The notes below the pieces were generated by a model. It searched no databases and was not told the DNA's origin. It saw only the letters and a program-made list of their open reading frames with translations. Shown piece after piece: positions 1 to 5,936 of a stretch of 26,719 bases of DNA. Position 1 is the first letter of the stretch; each line of letters starts with the position of its first letter. Made by a program: the position numbers and the translations under genes. The DNA is from CAZART01 sp964487555 (lineage in GTDB: Bacteria > Bacteroidota > Rhodothermia > Rhodothermales > VXPQ01): contig CAZART010000074.1 in NCBI GenBank assembly GCA_964487555.1, forward strand, positions 1 through 26,719. Direction: 5' to 3'.

Positions 1-127
1 GTTCTTGCAGTAGAACCTGGGAGTGCATAATGTGTATTACGATGCCCGGAAAAGGGGCGTATCCAGTTGCTCGCCGGTGGGTTTCGCCTCGTTTTTTGGC
101 ATCTGCGGAATGCGGCGGCAAGAATAA

Positions 128-201
128 GGTGACGTGGCCGAGGGGTTAGGCAAAGGTCTGCAAAACCTTGTACGGCGGTTCGAATCCGCCCGTCACCTCC
201 A
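128..201 (+). tRNA. tRNA-Cys (anticodon GCA), CCA encoded
   Basis: A complete cloverleaf can be folded. The acceptor stem is GGTGACG with CGTCACC, the anticodon stem-loop is AAGGT-CTGCAAA-ACCTT giving anticodon GCA, and the T arm is GGCGG-TTCGAAT-CCGCC. The discriminator base is U at 198, the usual cysteine identity base, and CCA is encoded at 199-201. This tRNA is the attachment site of the small island: its 3' part from base 140 on is repeated exactly at 3678-3737. The present 3' half was therefore probably supplied by the element at integration. Confidence 0.96.
140..199 (+). repeat. attL: left 60-bp direct repeat within tRNA-Cys
   Basis: The repeat begins in the D arm (GAGGGGTTAGGC) and ends two bases before the end of the encoded CCA. 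It is identical over 60 bp to 3678-3737. The copies differ on both sides: GGCC versus TTTT before, and CA versus TG after. Recombination crossover is expected somewhere within this identity block. Confidence 0.9.
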
Positions 202-210
202 ACTCAAACG

Positions 211-291
211 TAGGCGCTGTCGTCCATGCGGACGACCTTTGCCTATCCAAAAAGCCTGAAATTCACGCCTTATGGGCGTGTTTTCAGGCTT
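211..291. promoter_or_regulatory. Two hairpins just inside the left island end
   Basis: The first hairpin (211-245) pairs TAGGC with GCCTA and GTCGTCC with GGACGAC around an ATGC loop. The second (252-291) pairs AAGCCTGA with TCAGGCTT and CACGCC with GGGCGTG around a short loop. They lie directly downstream of the tRNA and could act as its new terminator, although neither has a long T tract. Bases 234-245 are also an exact 12-nt reverse complement of tRNA bases 147-158. Confidence 0.55.
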
Positions 292-370
292 GTGTGTGCA
301 AAAGCTCGCTTACGCTCGCCTTCGCACACCACGGCCCCGTCACTTCCCGTAAAGGGCTGAATGTGCGATC

Positions 371-394
371 TAGTGTTGACAATAGTGTTGACAC
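371..394. repeat. Tandem 12-bp repeat, candidate integrase arm sites or promoter
   Basis: Two head-to-tail 12-bp copies share TAGTGTTGACA. Each contains TTGACA, which resembles a -35 box. The core GTGTTGACAAT recurs once at 3604-3614, about 65 bp inside the right end of the element. A motif doubled near attL and present once near attR in the same orientation fits arm-type binding sites of a tyrosine recombinase, but a promoter role upstream of the integrase is equally possible. Confidence 0.45.
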
Positions 395-454
395 TTGAAG
401 AGTCCAACAGCCCGCGCAGACTCGCTGCGCAGTCGTCGCAAACCCTACTGCGAT

Positions 455-1534
455 ATGGCGAGTCTTTTCAAGCGAAACAACGGCTACTGGTACATCAGCT
501 TCTATGAAAAGGGCAAGAGGCCCAGCCGCAAACAGGTGGCGACCGGCATTACGATCGAGCGGGATGCAGAGAAGCTCCTGAAGCGCCGCGAGCGAGCCTA
601 CCTGCTCGGGGAATTTGATCCGTGGGCCTGCTCCCCCGCAGCCGGCGAGAAGCGGTGTGGGGCGTTACAGGAGGCAGTAGAGGCCTTCATTCACTCCAGG
701 TCGAATCTCTCGTCCTACACCGTGAAGAAGTACCGGAGCGTCCTGGGTCTGCTGATCGATTGTCTCGGCGCGAAGCGCCCCGTGACTGACATCAGGACGG
801 AGGACGTCCAGGTGTTTATCGACGGAGCGGACCGAAAGCCGGTTACCAAGAAGACGTACTCGACGACGCTCAGCCCGTTTTTCAATAGGCTGATCGACGA
901 GGGCATTCGGAACGACAATCCGACCGACTCACTGCGCCTTCAGCGCGTGCCGACAAAATTTCCTCAGTTCCTCTCGCCAGAGGATGTCGAGGCGATCTGC
1001 GAGGCGATTATCCACTCACAGGCGAACAAGCACGCAGCAGACGACAGCGGAGAGTGGCTGATCCCAATCGTGCGCGCGAACGTCTATCTCGGCCTCCGAG
1101 CGGGAGAGGTCGTAAACCTCGCCTGGAAGGACGTGGACCTGCGTGAGAGAAGGCTGAAGGTCGGTAGCGTGTCGTTCTCTACCAAGTCGTCGAAGGATCG
1201 CATGCTGCCGCTCTGTGAGCCTGTAGCGTCCCTCCTGCGAGACCTGCCTCGCCAAAGTCCATGGGTATTCCCTAACCATGGTGGTGGGCAGCTGCACAGG
1301 GCGTATTTATCGCGCCGCTTTAAACACTATGCGAGCGAAGAGGGTCTCGCCTGGTGCATCAAATTCCATACGACGCGTCACACCTGTGCGTCGTGGCTTG
1401 CGCAGCGCGGAGTTCCTGTGGAGGCGATACGGCTCTACATGGGCCACTCCTCTATTACGGTGACGCAGAAGTACATGCACCTTGCGCCAGATGTCTATGC
1501 CGATCAGATTGCGCGCGCGTTCTCAGCGCCCTAG
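455..1534 (+). CDS. Tyrosine recombinase (site-specific integrase)
   Basis: The protein has 359 residues from the ATG at 455. A longer in-frame reading from a TTG at 395 is possible, but it adds a basic, low-quality N terminus. The start MASLFKRNNGYWYISFYEKG fits the N-terminal arm-binding domain of phage-type integrases. A SAM-like core-binding domain covers about residues 70-160 and the catalytic domain about 170-355. The full catalytic set is visible: Arg215 (GLRAGEV), a Lys near 244-247, His305 and Arg308 (HTTRH), His331 (MGHSS) and nucleophile Tyr340 (QKYMH). It lies next to the tRNA-Cys attL, as expected for the enzyme that integrated this element. It looks intact and probably active. 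Confidence 0.93.
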   Translation: MASLFKRNNGYWYISFYEKGKRPSRKQVATGITIERDAEKLLKRRERAYLLGEFDPWACSPAAGEKRCGALQEAVEAFIHSRSNLSSYTVKKYRSVLGLLIDCLGAKRPVTDIRTEDVQVFIDGADRKPVTKKTYSTTLSPFFNRLIDEGIRNDNPTDSLRLQRVPTKFPQFLSPEDVEAICEAIIHSQANKHAADDSGEWLIPIVRANVYLGLRAGEVVNLAWKDVDLRERRLKVGSVSFSTKSSKDRMLPLCEPVASLLRDLPRQSPWVFPNHGGGQLHRAYLSRRFKHYASEEGLAWCIKFHTTRHTCASWLAQRGVPVEAIRLYMGHSSITVTQKYMHLAPDVYADQIARAFSAP

Positions 1535-1839
1535 AGGAGAGCGGTCTTTAAGGCCTTCACACCGTTAGCGGAGTAGGTGTTTCTCACGAGGGAGTGGCGT
1601 AGCCGCCCGGCGTACCTCTTTGACGGCGCATAAAGTGTACTTTGCCTGATCCTGTACCTCGACGCGCCCCGGGGCCAGCGCTTCCAGTCTCCGCGCTGGA
1701 ATGGCGTCATAAATCGCTGCCGTGAATATTTCTGCATGCGCGCGAACTCGGAGATGGTATTCACATTTGGATCGAAATCCTCCCATTCGCCGAAGAAGCC
1801 CATTTGTACGATCTGCCGCATGTGGACTTCCTCAGTCAC
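1531..1839 (-). CDS. Possible small hypothetical protein
   Basis: This is a 102-residue minus-strand ORF starting at GTG 1839, with an alternative ATG at 1821. It overlaps the integrase end by 4 bp. I do not recognise the family. The N-terminal half (GFFGEWEDFDPNVNT) is acidic and aromatic, the C-terminal half is basic, and third codon positions are mostly G or C, as in a real gene. A second minus-strand frame in the same stretch is also open for 73 codons, so the coding call is uncertain. No Shine-Dalgarno site is seen. If real, it is convergent with the integrase and divergent from the DUF932-like gene. Confidence 0.35.
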   Translation of the reverse strand: MTEEVHMRQIVQMGFFGEWEDFDPNVNTISEFARMQKYSRQRFMTPFQRGDWKRWPRGASRYRIRQSTLYAPSKRYAGRLRHSLVRNTYSANGVKALKTALL

Positions 1840-1877
1840 GTCTTTGAAGAAGAGCTTGTCTGAGTGGCTTACTGCTC

Positions 1878-2522
1878 GTGAACAATTCGGAGCTCAAGGA
1901 AATGGCACACGAGGTCGCGAGACTCTCAGGCTATGACTGGCGTCCGTATAGAGAGTACTTCGACGGCACGCGCTATCAGTATATGCTGGCCTCAGAGAAC
2001 TTCACGGAGGAAGTCCGTCCCGGCGACAACGTACGTGTCGCCATCCGCGCTCAGCAAGCCTACGACGGCTCGCAGCGGCCCGTCACAGACATGTTCGTGG
2101 AGCGGCTCGTCTGCGCTAACGGAATGCTGACGAAGGATCTCTTGTTCAGGTTCGAGTTCGAGCAGAAGATCCGTGACGGCGAGGCGGCGGAGGGCTGGCG
2201 AAAAGAGCTGGAGCGTGCCAGCTACGGGCTGCGCAACCTGCCCGTCAACTTCGAGCGTTTCACGGCTACACTGCGGGCCCTGCGAAGCGTGCCTATCGGC
2301 CGACCTGAGATGGTCCGCTTCACGAAGGCGCTACCGCGCTCGTTTCCGAGCAGCACGTACGGGGACATCGTGCGCCGATTCTACGAAGAGGAGGAGCCGT
2401 CCGCGTTCGGTCTCCTGAACGCCGCTACATACGTCACGTGGCATCAGGGGGAGACAGCTACGATCCAGGACTACAAACGGAATGAGCAGCTGGTGGAGCT
2501 ATTGGTAAGCTTCGCGATCTAG
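1878..2522 (+). CDS. DUF932-like protein, N-terminally short
   Basis: The protein has 214 residues from a GTG start; an ATG at 1902 is possible. The frame is closed by a TGA at 1845-1847, so no long extension exists. The segment GDNVRVAIRAQQAYDGSQ followed by RLVCANGM, and the later NAATYVTWHQ, matches the pattern I associate with DUF932 (phage/plasmid-like) proteins. These are found on mobile elements and have no settled biochemical role. Family members are usually about 250-330 residues, so the N-terminal part seems missing here. No catalytic motif or signal peptide is visible. A strong hairpin follows the stop. The assignment rests on recalled motif patterns, not on a search. Confidence 0.7.
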   Translation: MNNSELKEMAHEVARLSGYDWRPYREYFDGTRYQYMLASENFTEEVRPGDNVRVAIRAQQAYDGSQRPVTDMFVERLVCANGMLTKDLLFRFEFEQKIRDGEAAEGWRKELERASYGLRNLPVNFERFTATLRALRSVPIGRPEMVRFTKALPRSFPSSTYGDIVRRFYEEEEPSAFGLLNAATYVTWHQGETATIQDYKRNEQLVELLVSFAI

Positions 2523-2528
2523 AGAGTG

Positions 2529-2562
2529 GGGTGGATGCCGTTAGGCGTCCACCCTATTCTTT
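2529..2562 (+). terminator. Rho-independent terminator after the DUF932-like gene
   Basis: The stem GGGTGGA-T-GCC with GGC-G-TCCACCC encloses a GTTA loop and is followed by the T-rich TATTCTTT. It starts 7 bases after the stop codon. The loop side contains GTTAGGC (2540-2546), which also matches an integron-type recombination core. Confidence 0.8.
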
Positions 2563-2947
2563 CTAGCCCAGCGGCACTGATCATTCGGCAAGGGTTGCTT
2601 TTAGCTCCTCCGTGGATGGTGTACGAAATTCACCAGGGGAAGGCCGTCAACATCTGGCATTTCGACGCCCCCTTCGTCAGCGCTGCGGCCGCGCACCAGC
2701 ATTGACACGTGAACGCGTTCCAGACTGTTCGACCACAGAAACTTCGGGCGCGTGACGCAGAGGCAAGAGATTGCGACGCACGTGCAACGCTCTTTCTAGC
2801 TGCGGGGGTCACATTGTAGGCGCAATCTGTTCTTTCCACGCTCGGCTCCTACGCACAGGGAGCCATTGCACTACCATGAATCGCTGGAGCGAATCATTCC
2901 GTATCGCACGGCAAGCCCGGTGGGGCATCAACCAATGGAGACTAATC
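2563..2947. other. Gene-free stretch upstream of the SnoaL-like gene
   Basis: No convincing ORF was found on either strand. A 69-codon minus frame (2630-2839) is rich in Cys, Arg and Ser and looks like noise. A small hairpin, GGCTCC with GGAGCC, lies at 2844-2864. The last bases hold the ribosome binding site GGAG (2937-2940) of the following gene, and the promoter of that gene is presumably here. Confidence 0.6.
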
Positions 2948-3385
2948 ATGTCAACCAAAGACGAAGTCCGCAAAGCGTCAGAGCAGTTCTACGCCGGGTT
3001 AAACCGAATGGCAAACGGGGAGCGCGGCGCACTAGCGGACAGCTGGTCGCACAGTGCAGCCGTGACCACTATGCACCCCATCGGCGGCCGGGAAGTCGGC
3101 TGGGACGCAGTGAGAGACTCGTTTGATCAGGTGAGCGAAATAGCCTCAGAAGGGAAGATTGAACTGAAAGATCAACGCATCGAGGTCGTCGGGGATGTGG
3201 CCTACGAATTGGGCATCGAAAAAGGGCAGTTCAAGTTGGCCGGACAGGACTTCGTCAGTTTTGACCATCGCGTTACGAACATCTATCGGCGAGAAGCTGG
3301 AGGATGGAAAATGGTCCATCATCATGCGGATACGTCTCCGGCGATGCTGGATGCGCTCAGCCGCTTGGAAGCTCCGTCAGCGTAG
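2948..3385 (+). CDS. SnoaL-like / DUF4440-type NTF2-fold protein
   Basis: The protein has 145 residues from the ATG at 2948, chosen because GGAG lies 7 bases upstream and the family starts here (DEVRKASEQFYAGLNRMANGE). The open frame runs further upstream but that part is not protein-like. The pattern is that of small ketosteroid isomerase-like cone-fold proteins: an N-terminal helix, W at the start of the first strand, MHPIGGREVGWDAV, then the TNIYRREAGGWKMVHHHAD end typical of the YybH/DUF4440 group. Substrate and function are unknown. It is the only cargo gene with a clear fold on the island. The attC-like sequence behind it suggests it may once have travelled as a gene cassette. Confidence 0.85.
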   Translation: MSTKDEVRKASEQFYAGLNRMANGERGALADSWSHSAAVTTMHPIGGREVGWDAVRDSFDQVSEIASEGKIELKDQRIEVVGDVAYELGIEKGQFKLAGQDFVSFDHRVTNIYRREAGGWKMVHHHADTSPAMLDALSRLEAPSA

Positions 3386-3412
3386 GTCGGGCAAGCCATC
3401 ACCTGCCCGGAC
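3386..3412 (+). terminator. Hairpin directly after the SnoaL-like gene
   Basis: CGGGCA pairs with TGCCCG around a 10-base loop, extended by G-C and T-A pairs with a bulge. It begins right after the stop codon. There is no T tract, so termination is uncertain. Confidence 0.4.
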
Positions 3413-3677
3413 GCCTAACCACTGCTTCAGCCGACGACGGGCGTTCGGGTCTTGCACGTTCGATCGTCCTGTCTATGTTGCTTCGCCGACTCCGCATGTT
3501 GACGCGGGCCGTGCGGAGCCGTATCCTGTTTACGAGCGGCTGCCGCTGAGCACGCTCGACTTTCTTTCTCAAACCTGACGACTGCCCGCCGATCTGCAAC
3601 CGCGTGTTGACAATTCTACTGAATGAGAACGGCGCGGCCTCGCAAATCGGCGATTCTGAGCTCTGGGAGGCGATTTT
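3413..3677. other. Gene-free right end of the island with attC-like half-site
   Basis: GCCTAAC at 3413-3419 followed by CTTCAGCCGAC (3424-3434) resembles the 5' half of an integron attC site (R'' and L'' boxes). The matching 3' half ending in GTTRRRY was not found at a suitable distance. GTGTTGACAAT at 3604-3614 repeats the motif found twice upstream of the integrase. The remaining open frames here look like chance. Confidence 0.4.
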
Positions 3678-3737
3678 GAGGGGTTAGGCAAAGGTCTGCA
3701 AAACCTTGTACGGCGGTTCGAATCCGCCCGTCACCTC
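3678..3737 (+). repeat. attR: displaced 3' part of tRNA-Cys
   Basis: This is an exact 60-bp copy of 140-199. It contains part of the D arm, the anticodon arm and the T arm but no 5' acceptor strand, so it is not a functional tRNA. It marks the right boundary of the island. Host sequence resumes with a terminator-like hairpin. Confidence 0.92.
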
Positions 3738-3740
3738 TGA

Positions 3741-3780
3741 AAGAGCCCTGTTCGCCACGTCTGGCGGATAAGGGCTTTCT
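3741..3780 (+). terminator. Original tRNA-Cys terminator, displaced by the island
   Basis: AGCCCT (3744-3749) pairs with AGGGCT (3771-3776) and CGCCA pairs with TGGCG inside, followed by TTTCT. It starts 4 bases after the tRNA fragment, where the terminator of the uninterrupted tRNA-Cys would lie. Confidence 0.7.
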
Positions 3781-3827
3781 CATTCCGGCCGAACCGATGC
3801 CGACATCGGCCCTCCATTCGTCCTCGC

Positions 3828-4334
3828 TCAATCACCCTCCGGAATTGCGGGATGCGGCAAGCCATTTGGGCCGCCTGAGCCCTTTCCCATCGACGCATCG
3901 CGTCGGGAAATACCAATCAGGACCGCCGCATCATCAAGAATGGATTTCAAGCCGTCCTCCTGAACGTGCTGGTACGCTTCGTCCAGTGTGACCCATCGTC
4001 GCGTTCGCTCACCGTCTTCCTCCCACGCGTCCCGCTCACGCTCGACACGCATTAAGAAGACCTCGACGATCGGATCCTTCTCCGACTCGCCGTGCCGATA
4101 GCATCCGATCGAAATCGGACTCACACGCCCCTCGACGCCCGCCTCCTCCAGGGCCTCCTGTTCGGCCGACTCATGTGAATCGAGGTCCCCTTCAATACCC
4201 CCCTTGGGGATGATCCACTTACCTTTGTTGCGCGTCGTGATGAGCAGCACCTGAACGTCGCCATCAATAATTCGATAAGGTATGATCGCCGACTGGTCAG
4301 GCGTGATCGATACGTGCAGCTTTTTGTAGCTCAT
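3828..4334 (-). CDS. Nudix hydrolase, diphosphoinositol-polyphosphate-phosphatase-like
   Basis: From the ATG at 4334 (MSYKKLHVSITPDQ) the protein has 168 residues. In-frame upstream ATGs at 4355 and 4382 are also possible. The core KGKWIIPKGGIEGDLDSHES followed by QEALEEAGVEG is a Nudix box with the variant spacing seen in small bacterial DIPP/Ap5A-hydrolase-like enzymes; the metal-binding EE pair is present. Such enzymes cleave a nucleoside diphosphate linked to another moiety, but the substrate cannot be read from sequence. A charged C-terminal tail of about 25 residues follows the fold. The gene is convergent with the island and divergent from the RsbW-like gene. A 17-bp tandem duplication covers the start region. 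Confidence 0.88.
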   Translation of the reverse strand: MSYKKLHVSITPDQSAIIPYRIIDGDVQVLLITTRNKGKWIIPKGGIEGDLDSHESAEQEALEEAGVEGRVSPISIGCYRHGESEKDPIVEVFLMRVERERDAWEEDGERTRRWVTLDEAYQHVQEDGLKSILDDAAVLIGISRRDASMGKGSGGPNGLPHPAIPEGD

Positions 4335-4358
4335 ACATCCCACTCGCTCATACATCCC
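4329..4358. repeat. 17-bp-period duplication at the Nudix start codon
   Basis: GCTCATACATCCC occurs at 4329-4341 and again at 4346-4358. On the minus strand each copy reads GGGATGTATGAGC, so the candidate start codons and their upstream context are duplicated. The period is not a multiple of three, so the copies lie in different frames. Confidence 0.85.
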
Positions 4359-4663
4359 GCAGCGCGTTGCGCGGATAGGCACCTCTATGGACCCTTAGCT
4401 TCCGCCGGAGTTTCTCTCGGTTGGTTCCATAGCGTGATGGTAACCTCATCACGATAGTGCCGGCGGCAGGCCGCTCCGCGGACTGATTTCAGAAACAATT
4501 GAAAAGCCCGCGTTGGTTTCGGGACGGCGCATTCGGGAGCAGCGGCATCCCATAAGTTGTCTAGGGTCGTCACTGATACTATATTGGACTATTCCAACGC
4601 CTCCAACCCGCGGCTCATCTATGCGCCGGTTCTACACCCGGCGCGAGGAGGCCGTCCCGCCGT
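4359..4663. other. Divergent intergenic region, Nudix and RsbW-like genes
   Basis: No gene is firmly supported. A 62-codon minus frame from a GTG at 4573 is a weak possibility. TTGGA-CTAT-TCCAA (4584-4597) is an inverted repeat that could be an operator. GAGGAGG at 4645-4651 is a strong but rather distant ribosome binding site for the gene starting at 4664. Promoters for both flanking units are expected here. Confidence 0.5.
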
Positions 4664-5068
4664 ATGGAACGCCATTTCAAACGTGATCTCGATGCCCTGA
4701 ACGACATCTTTGCGTTTATCGACGGTTTTATCGAAAAGGATGCCTCGATGTCGTCGATATCATTCCCTCTTCGCGTGGCGGTTGAAGAGCTGTTCGTGAA
4801 TATGGTCTCGTACAATGCCGAAGGCGCGGGCGATATTTTGCTTGACATGGAATCCGACGGATGCAAAGTCACGACGACACTCCAGGATCTCGATTCGGAT
4901 TTCTTTGACATCAAGAATCACGAAGTCGGGGACCTCGGCGCGCCTCTCGAGGAACGGAAGATCGGAGGCCTTGGCATTCACCTCGTCAAGCGGATGATGG
5001 ACGAGGTTTACTTCGAGTACAAGGATCGCCGCACGACGATCCGTCTGATCAAGCATTTGAAACCGTAG
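4664..5068 (+). CDS. RsbW/SpoIIAB-like anti-sigma ATPase (GHKL fold)
   Basis: The protein has 134 residues, the usual size for this family. The N box is VEELFVNMVSY (Glu41-Glu42, Asn46), the G1-like box DLDSDFF is at 75-81, and the G2 box GGLGIHLVKRMMDEVYFE is at 101-118. Family members bind ATP, phosphorylate a STAS antagonist and sequester a sigma factor or another target. The G1 motif, usually D-x-G, has Asp at the Gly position (Asp77), so nucleotide handling may differ. The STAS gene starts 2 bases after this stop, so the two are surely co-expressed. The ECF sigma factor follows, so the operon is a regulatory module. The real client is not shown by the sequence. Confidence 0.9.
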   Translation: MERHFKRDLDALNDIFAFIDGFIEKDASMSSISFPLRVAVEELFVNMVSYNAEGAGDILLDMESDGCKVTTTLQDLDSDFFDIKNHEVGDLGAPLEERKIGGLGIHLVKRMMDEVYFEYKDRRTTIRLIKHLKP

Positions 5069-5069
5069 T

Positions 5070-5354
5070 ATGCTCAATATATCAGTAGGTGACGACGGTA
5101 CCGTGCATCTCGCCGGTCGGTTCGATGCGGCGCAAGTCGAACGTGCATACGAGGTATTTAAAGAGATACGCCACTCGTGCCGTGTCGACTTTGCCGAGCT
5201 CGATTATATATCGAGTGCAGGTCTCGGCCTTCTATTGGAGGCGCAGCAACGTCTGCAGACGGACGGCGAGGCACTGTCGCTCGTCAACATGAAGACGCAC
5301 ACACGTCTCGTGTTTGAACTGGCCGGATTCGACGTCATCTTCGAGATCGTATAA
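5070..5354 (+). CDS. STAS-domain anti-sigma factor antagonist
   Basis: The 94-residue protein is a single STAS domain. The segment VDFAELDYISSAGLGLLLEA (39-58) is the conserved strand-loop-helix carrying the phosphorylatable serine; Ser49 aligns with the position phosphorylated in RsbV. VNMKTHTRLVFELAGF is the typical following segment. It begins 2 bases after the RsbW-like gene, which implies translational coupling and a direct kinase-substrate pair. Its dephosphorylated form would bind the ATPase and release its target. No PP2C phosphatase, which would normally reset the switch, is encoded in the window. Confidence 0.92.
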   Translation: MLNISVGDDGTVHLAGRFDAAQVERAYEVFKEIRHSCRVDFAELDYISSAGLGLLLEAQQRLQTDGEALSLVNMKTHTRLVFELAGFDVIFEIV

Positions 5355-5380
5355 GACAGGGTTTCCACGCAGGCATCCCC

Positions 5381-5923
5381 ATGGAACCCCCCAGCGACGA
5401 AACATTGGTAAGTCGATGTTTGAGGGGCGACAAAGCTTCGTTCGGCATCCTCGTCGACCGCTATCAGCGCATCATGTACAACGTGGCGATTCGCGTCGTC
5501 AGACGGCGAGAGGACGCTGAGGACGTCGTCCAATCTGCGTTCATTAAGGCCTACGAGAACCTCGAACGGTTCGATCCGAAGTACCGCTTCTACAGCTGGC
5601 TCTATCGGATCGCCATGAATGAAGCGTTGAATGCGGCGAGGAAGGAAAATAGGACGACGCCGTTCACGGAGCGTGAAGAAGCACTCGACGAGGACCCCGA
5701 ATCAGAGCTGCGGAAGAACGAGACGAGCAGGCACGTCGAAACGGCTTTGATGGAGCTGAGTCCGTCAGATCGCGCGATTATCCTTCTCAAGCATTTTGAA
5801 GGATTCTCGTACGAGGAGATCGCGTACATTTTTGAGATTCGTCCCAAGACCGTCAAATCCCGTCTGTACACGGCCAGACAGCGGCTCAAGGATGTGCTGA
5901 CGACGAGCGGCTATCTCACGTGA
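5381..5923 (+). CDS. ECF RNA polymerase sigma factor (RpoE-like)
   Basis: The 180-residue protein has sigma region 2 at about 20-90 (YNVAIRVVRRREDAEDVVQS, then YRFYSWLYRIAMNEALN) and region 4 at about 125-175 (LSPSDRAIILLKHFEGFSYE, then KTVKSRLYTARQRLKDVL). There is no region 3, which defines the ECF class. It follows the STAS gene by 26 bases with no clear Shine-Dalgarno site. A membrane anti-sigma factor and a PrsW protease are encoded about 4-5 kb away, so it may be controlled by regulated proteolysis, while its operon partners suggest partner switching. The next gene converges with a gap of 13 bases. Confidence 0.93.
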   Translation: MEPPSDETLVSRCLRGDKASFGILVDRYQRIMYNVAIRVVRRREDAEDVVQSAFIKAYENLERFDPKYRFYSWLYRIAMNEALNAARKENRTTPFTEREEALDEDPESELRKNETSRHVETALMELSPSDRAIILLKHFEGFSYEEIAYIFEIRPKTVKSRLYTARQRLKDVLTTSGYLT

Positions 5924-5936
5924 TCAGGTGCCCTCC

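Larger units (their letters stand above)
140..3737. mobile_element. Small tRNA-Cys-integrated genomic island
   Basis: About 3.6 kb bounded by 60-bp exact direct repeats of the tRNA-Cys 3' part, with a tyrosine recombinase gene directly inside the left end. It carries the integrase, a possible small minus-strand ORF, a DUF932-like gene and a SnoaL-like gene. No replication, packaging or conjugation genes are visible. It is therefore a minimal integrative element or the remnant of a larger one. Since the tRNA is intact at the left end, the displaced host 3' fragment and host terminator lie at the right end. Confidence 0.85.

Noticed and set aside
140..3737. Prophage
   Set aside because: Apart from the integrase and a DUF932-like gene there are no replication, packaging, structural or lysis genes.
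3616..3831. Minus-strand frame containing GDGRIRTAVQG
   Set aside because: It is the antisense translation of the tRNA-Cys fragment at attR, a well-known spurious protein.
4385..4573. 62-codon minus-strand frame from a GTG
   Set aside because: It has no recognised domain and no ribosome binding site, so it is left as part of the intergenic region.
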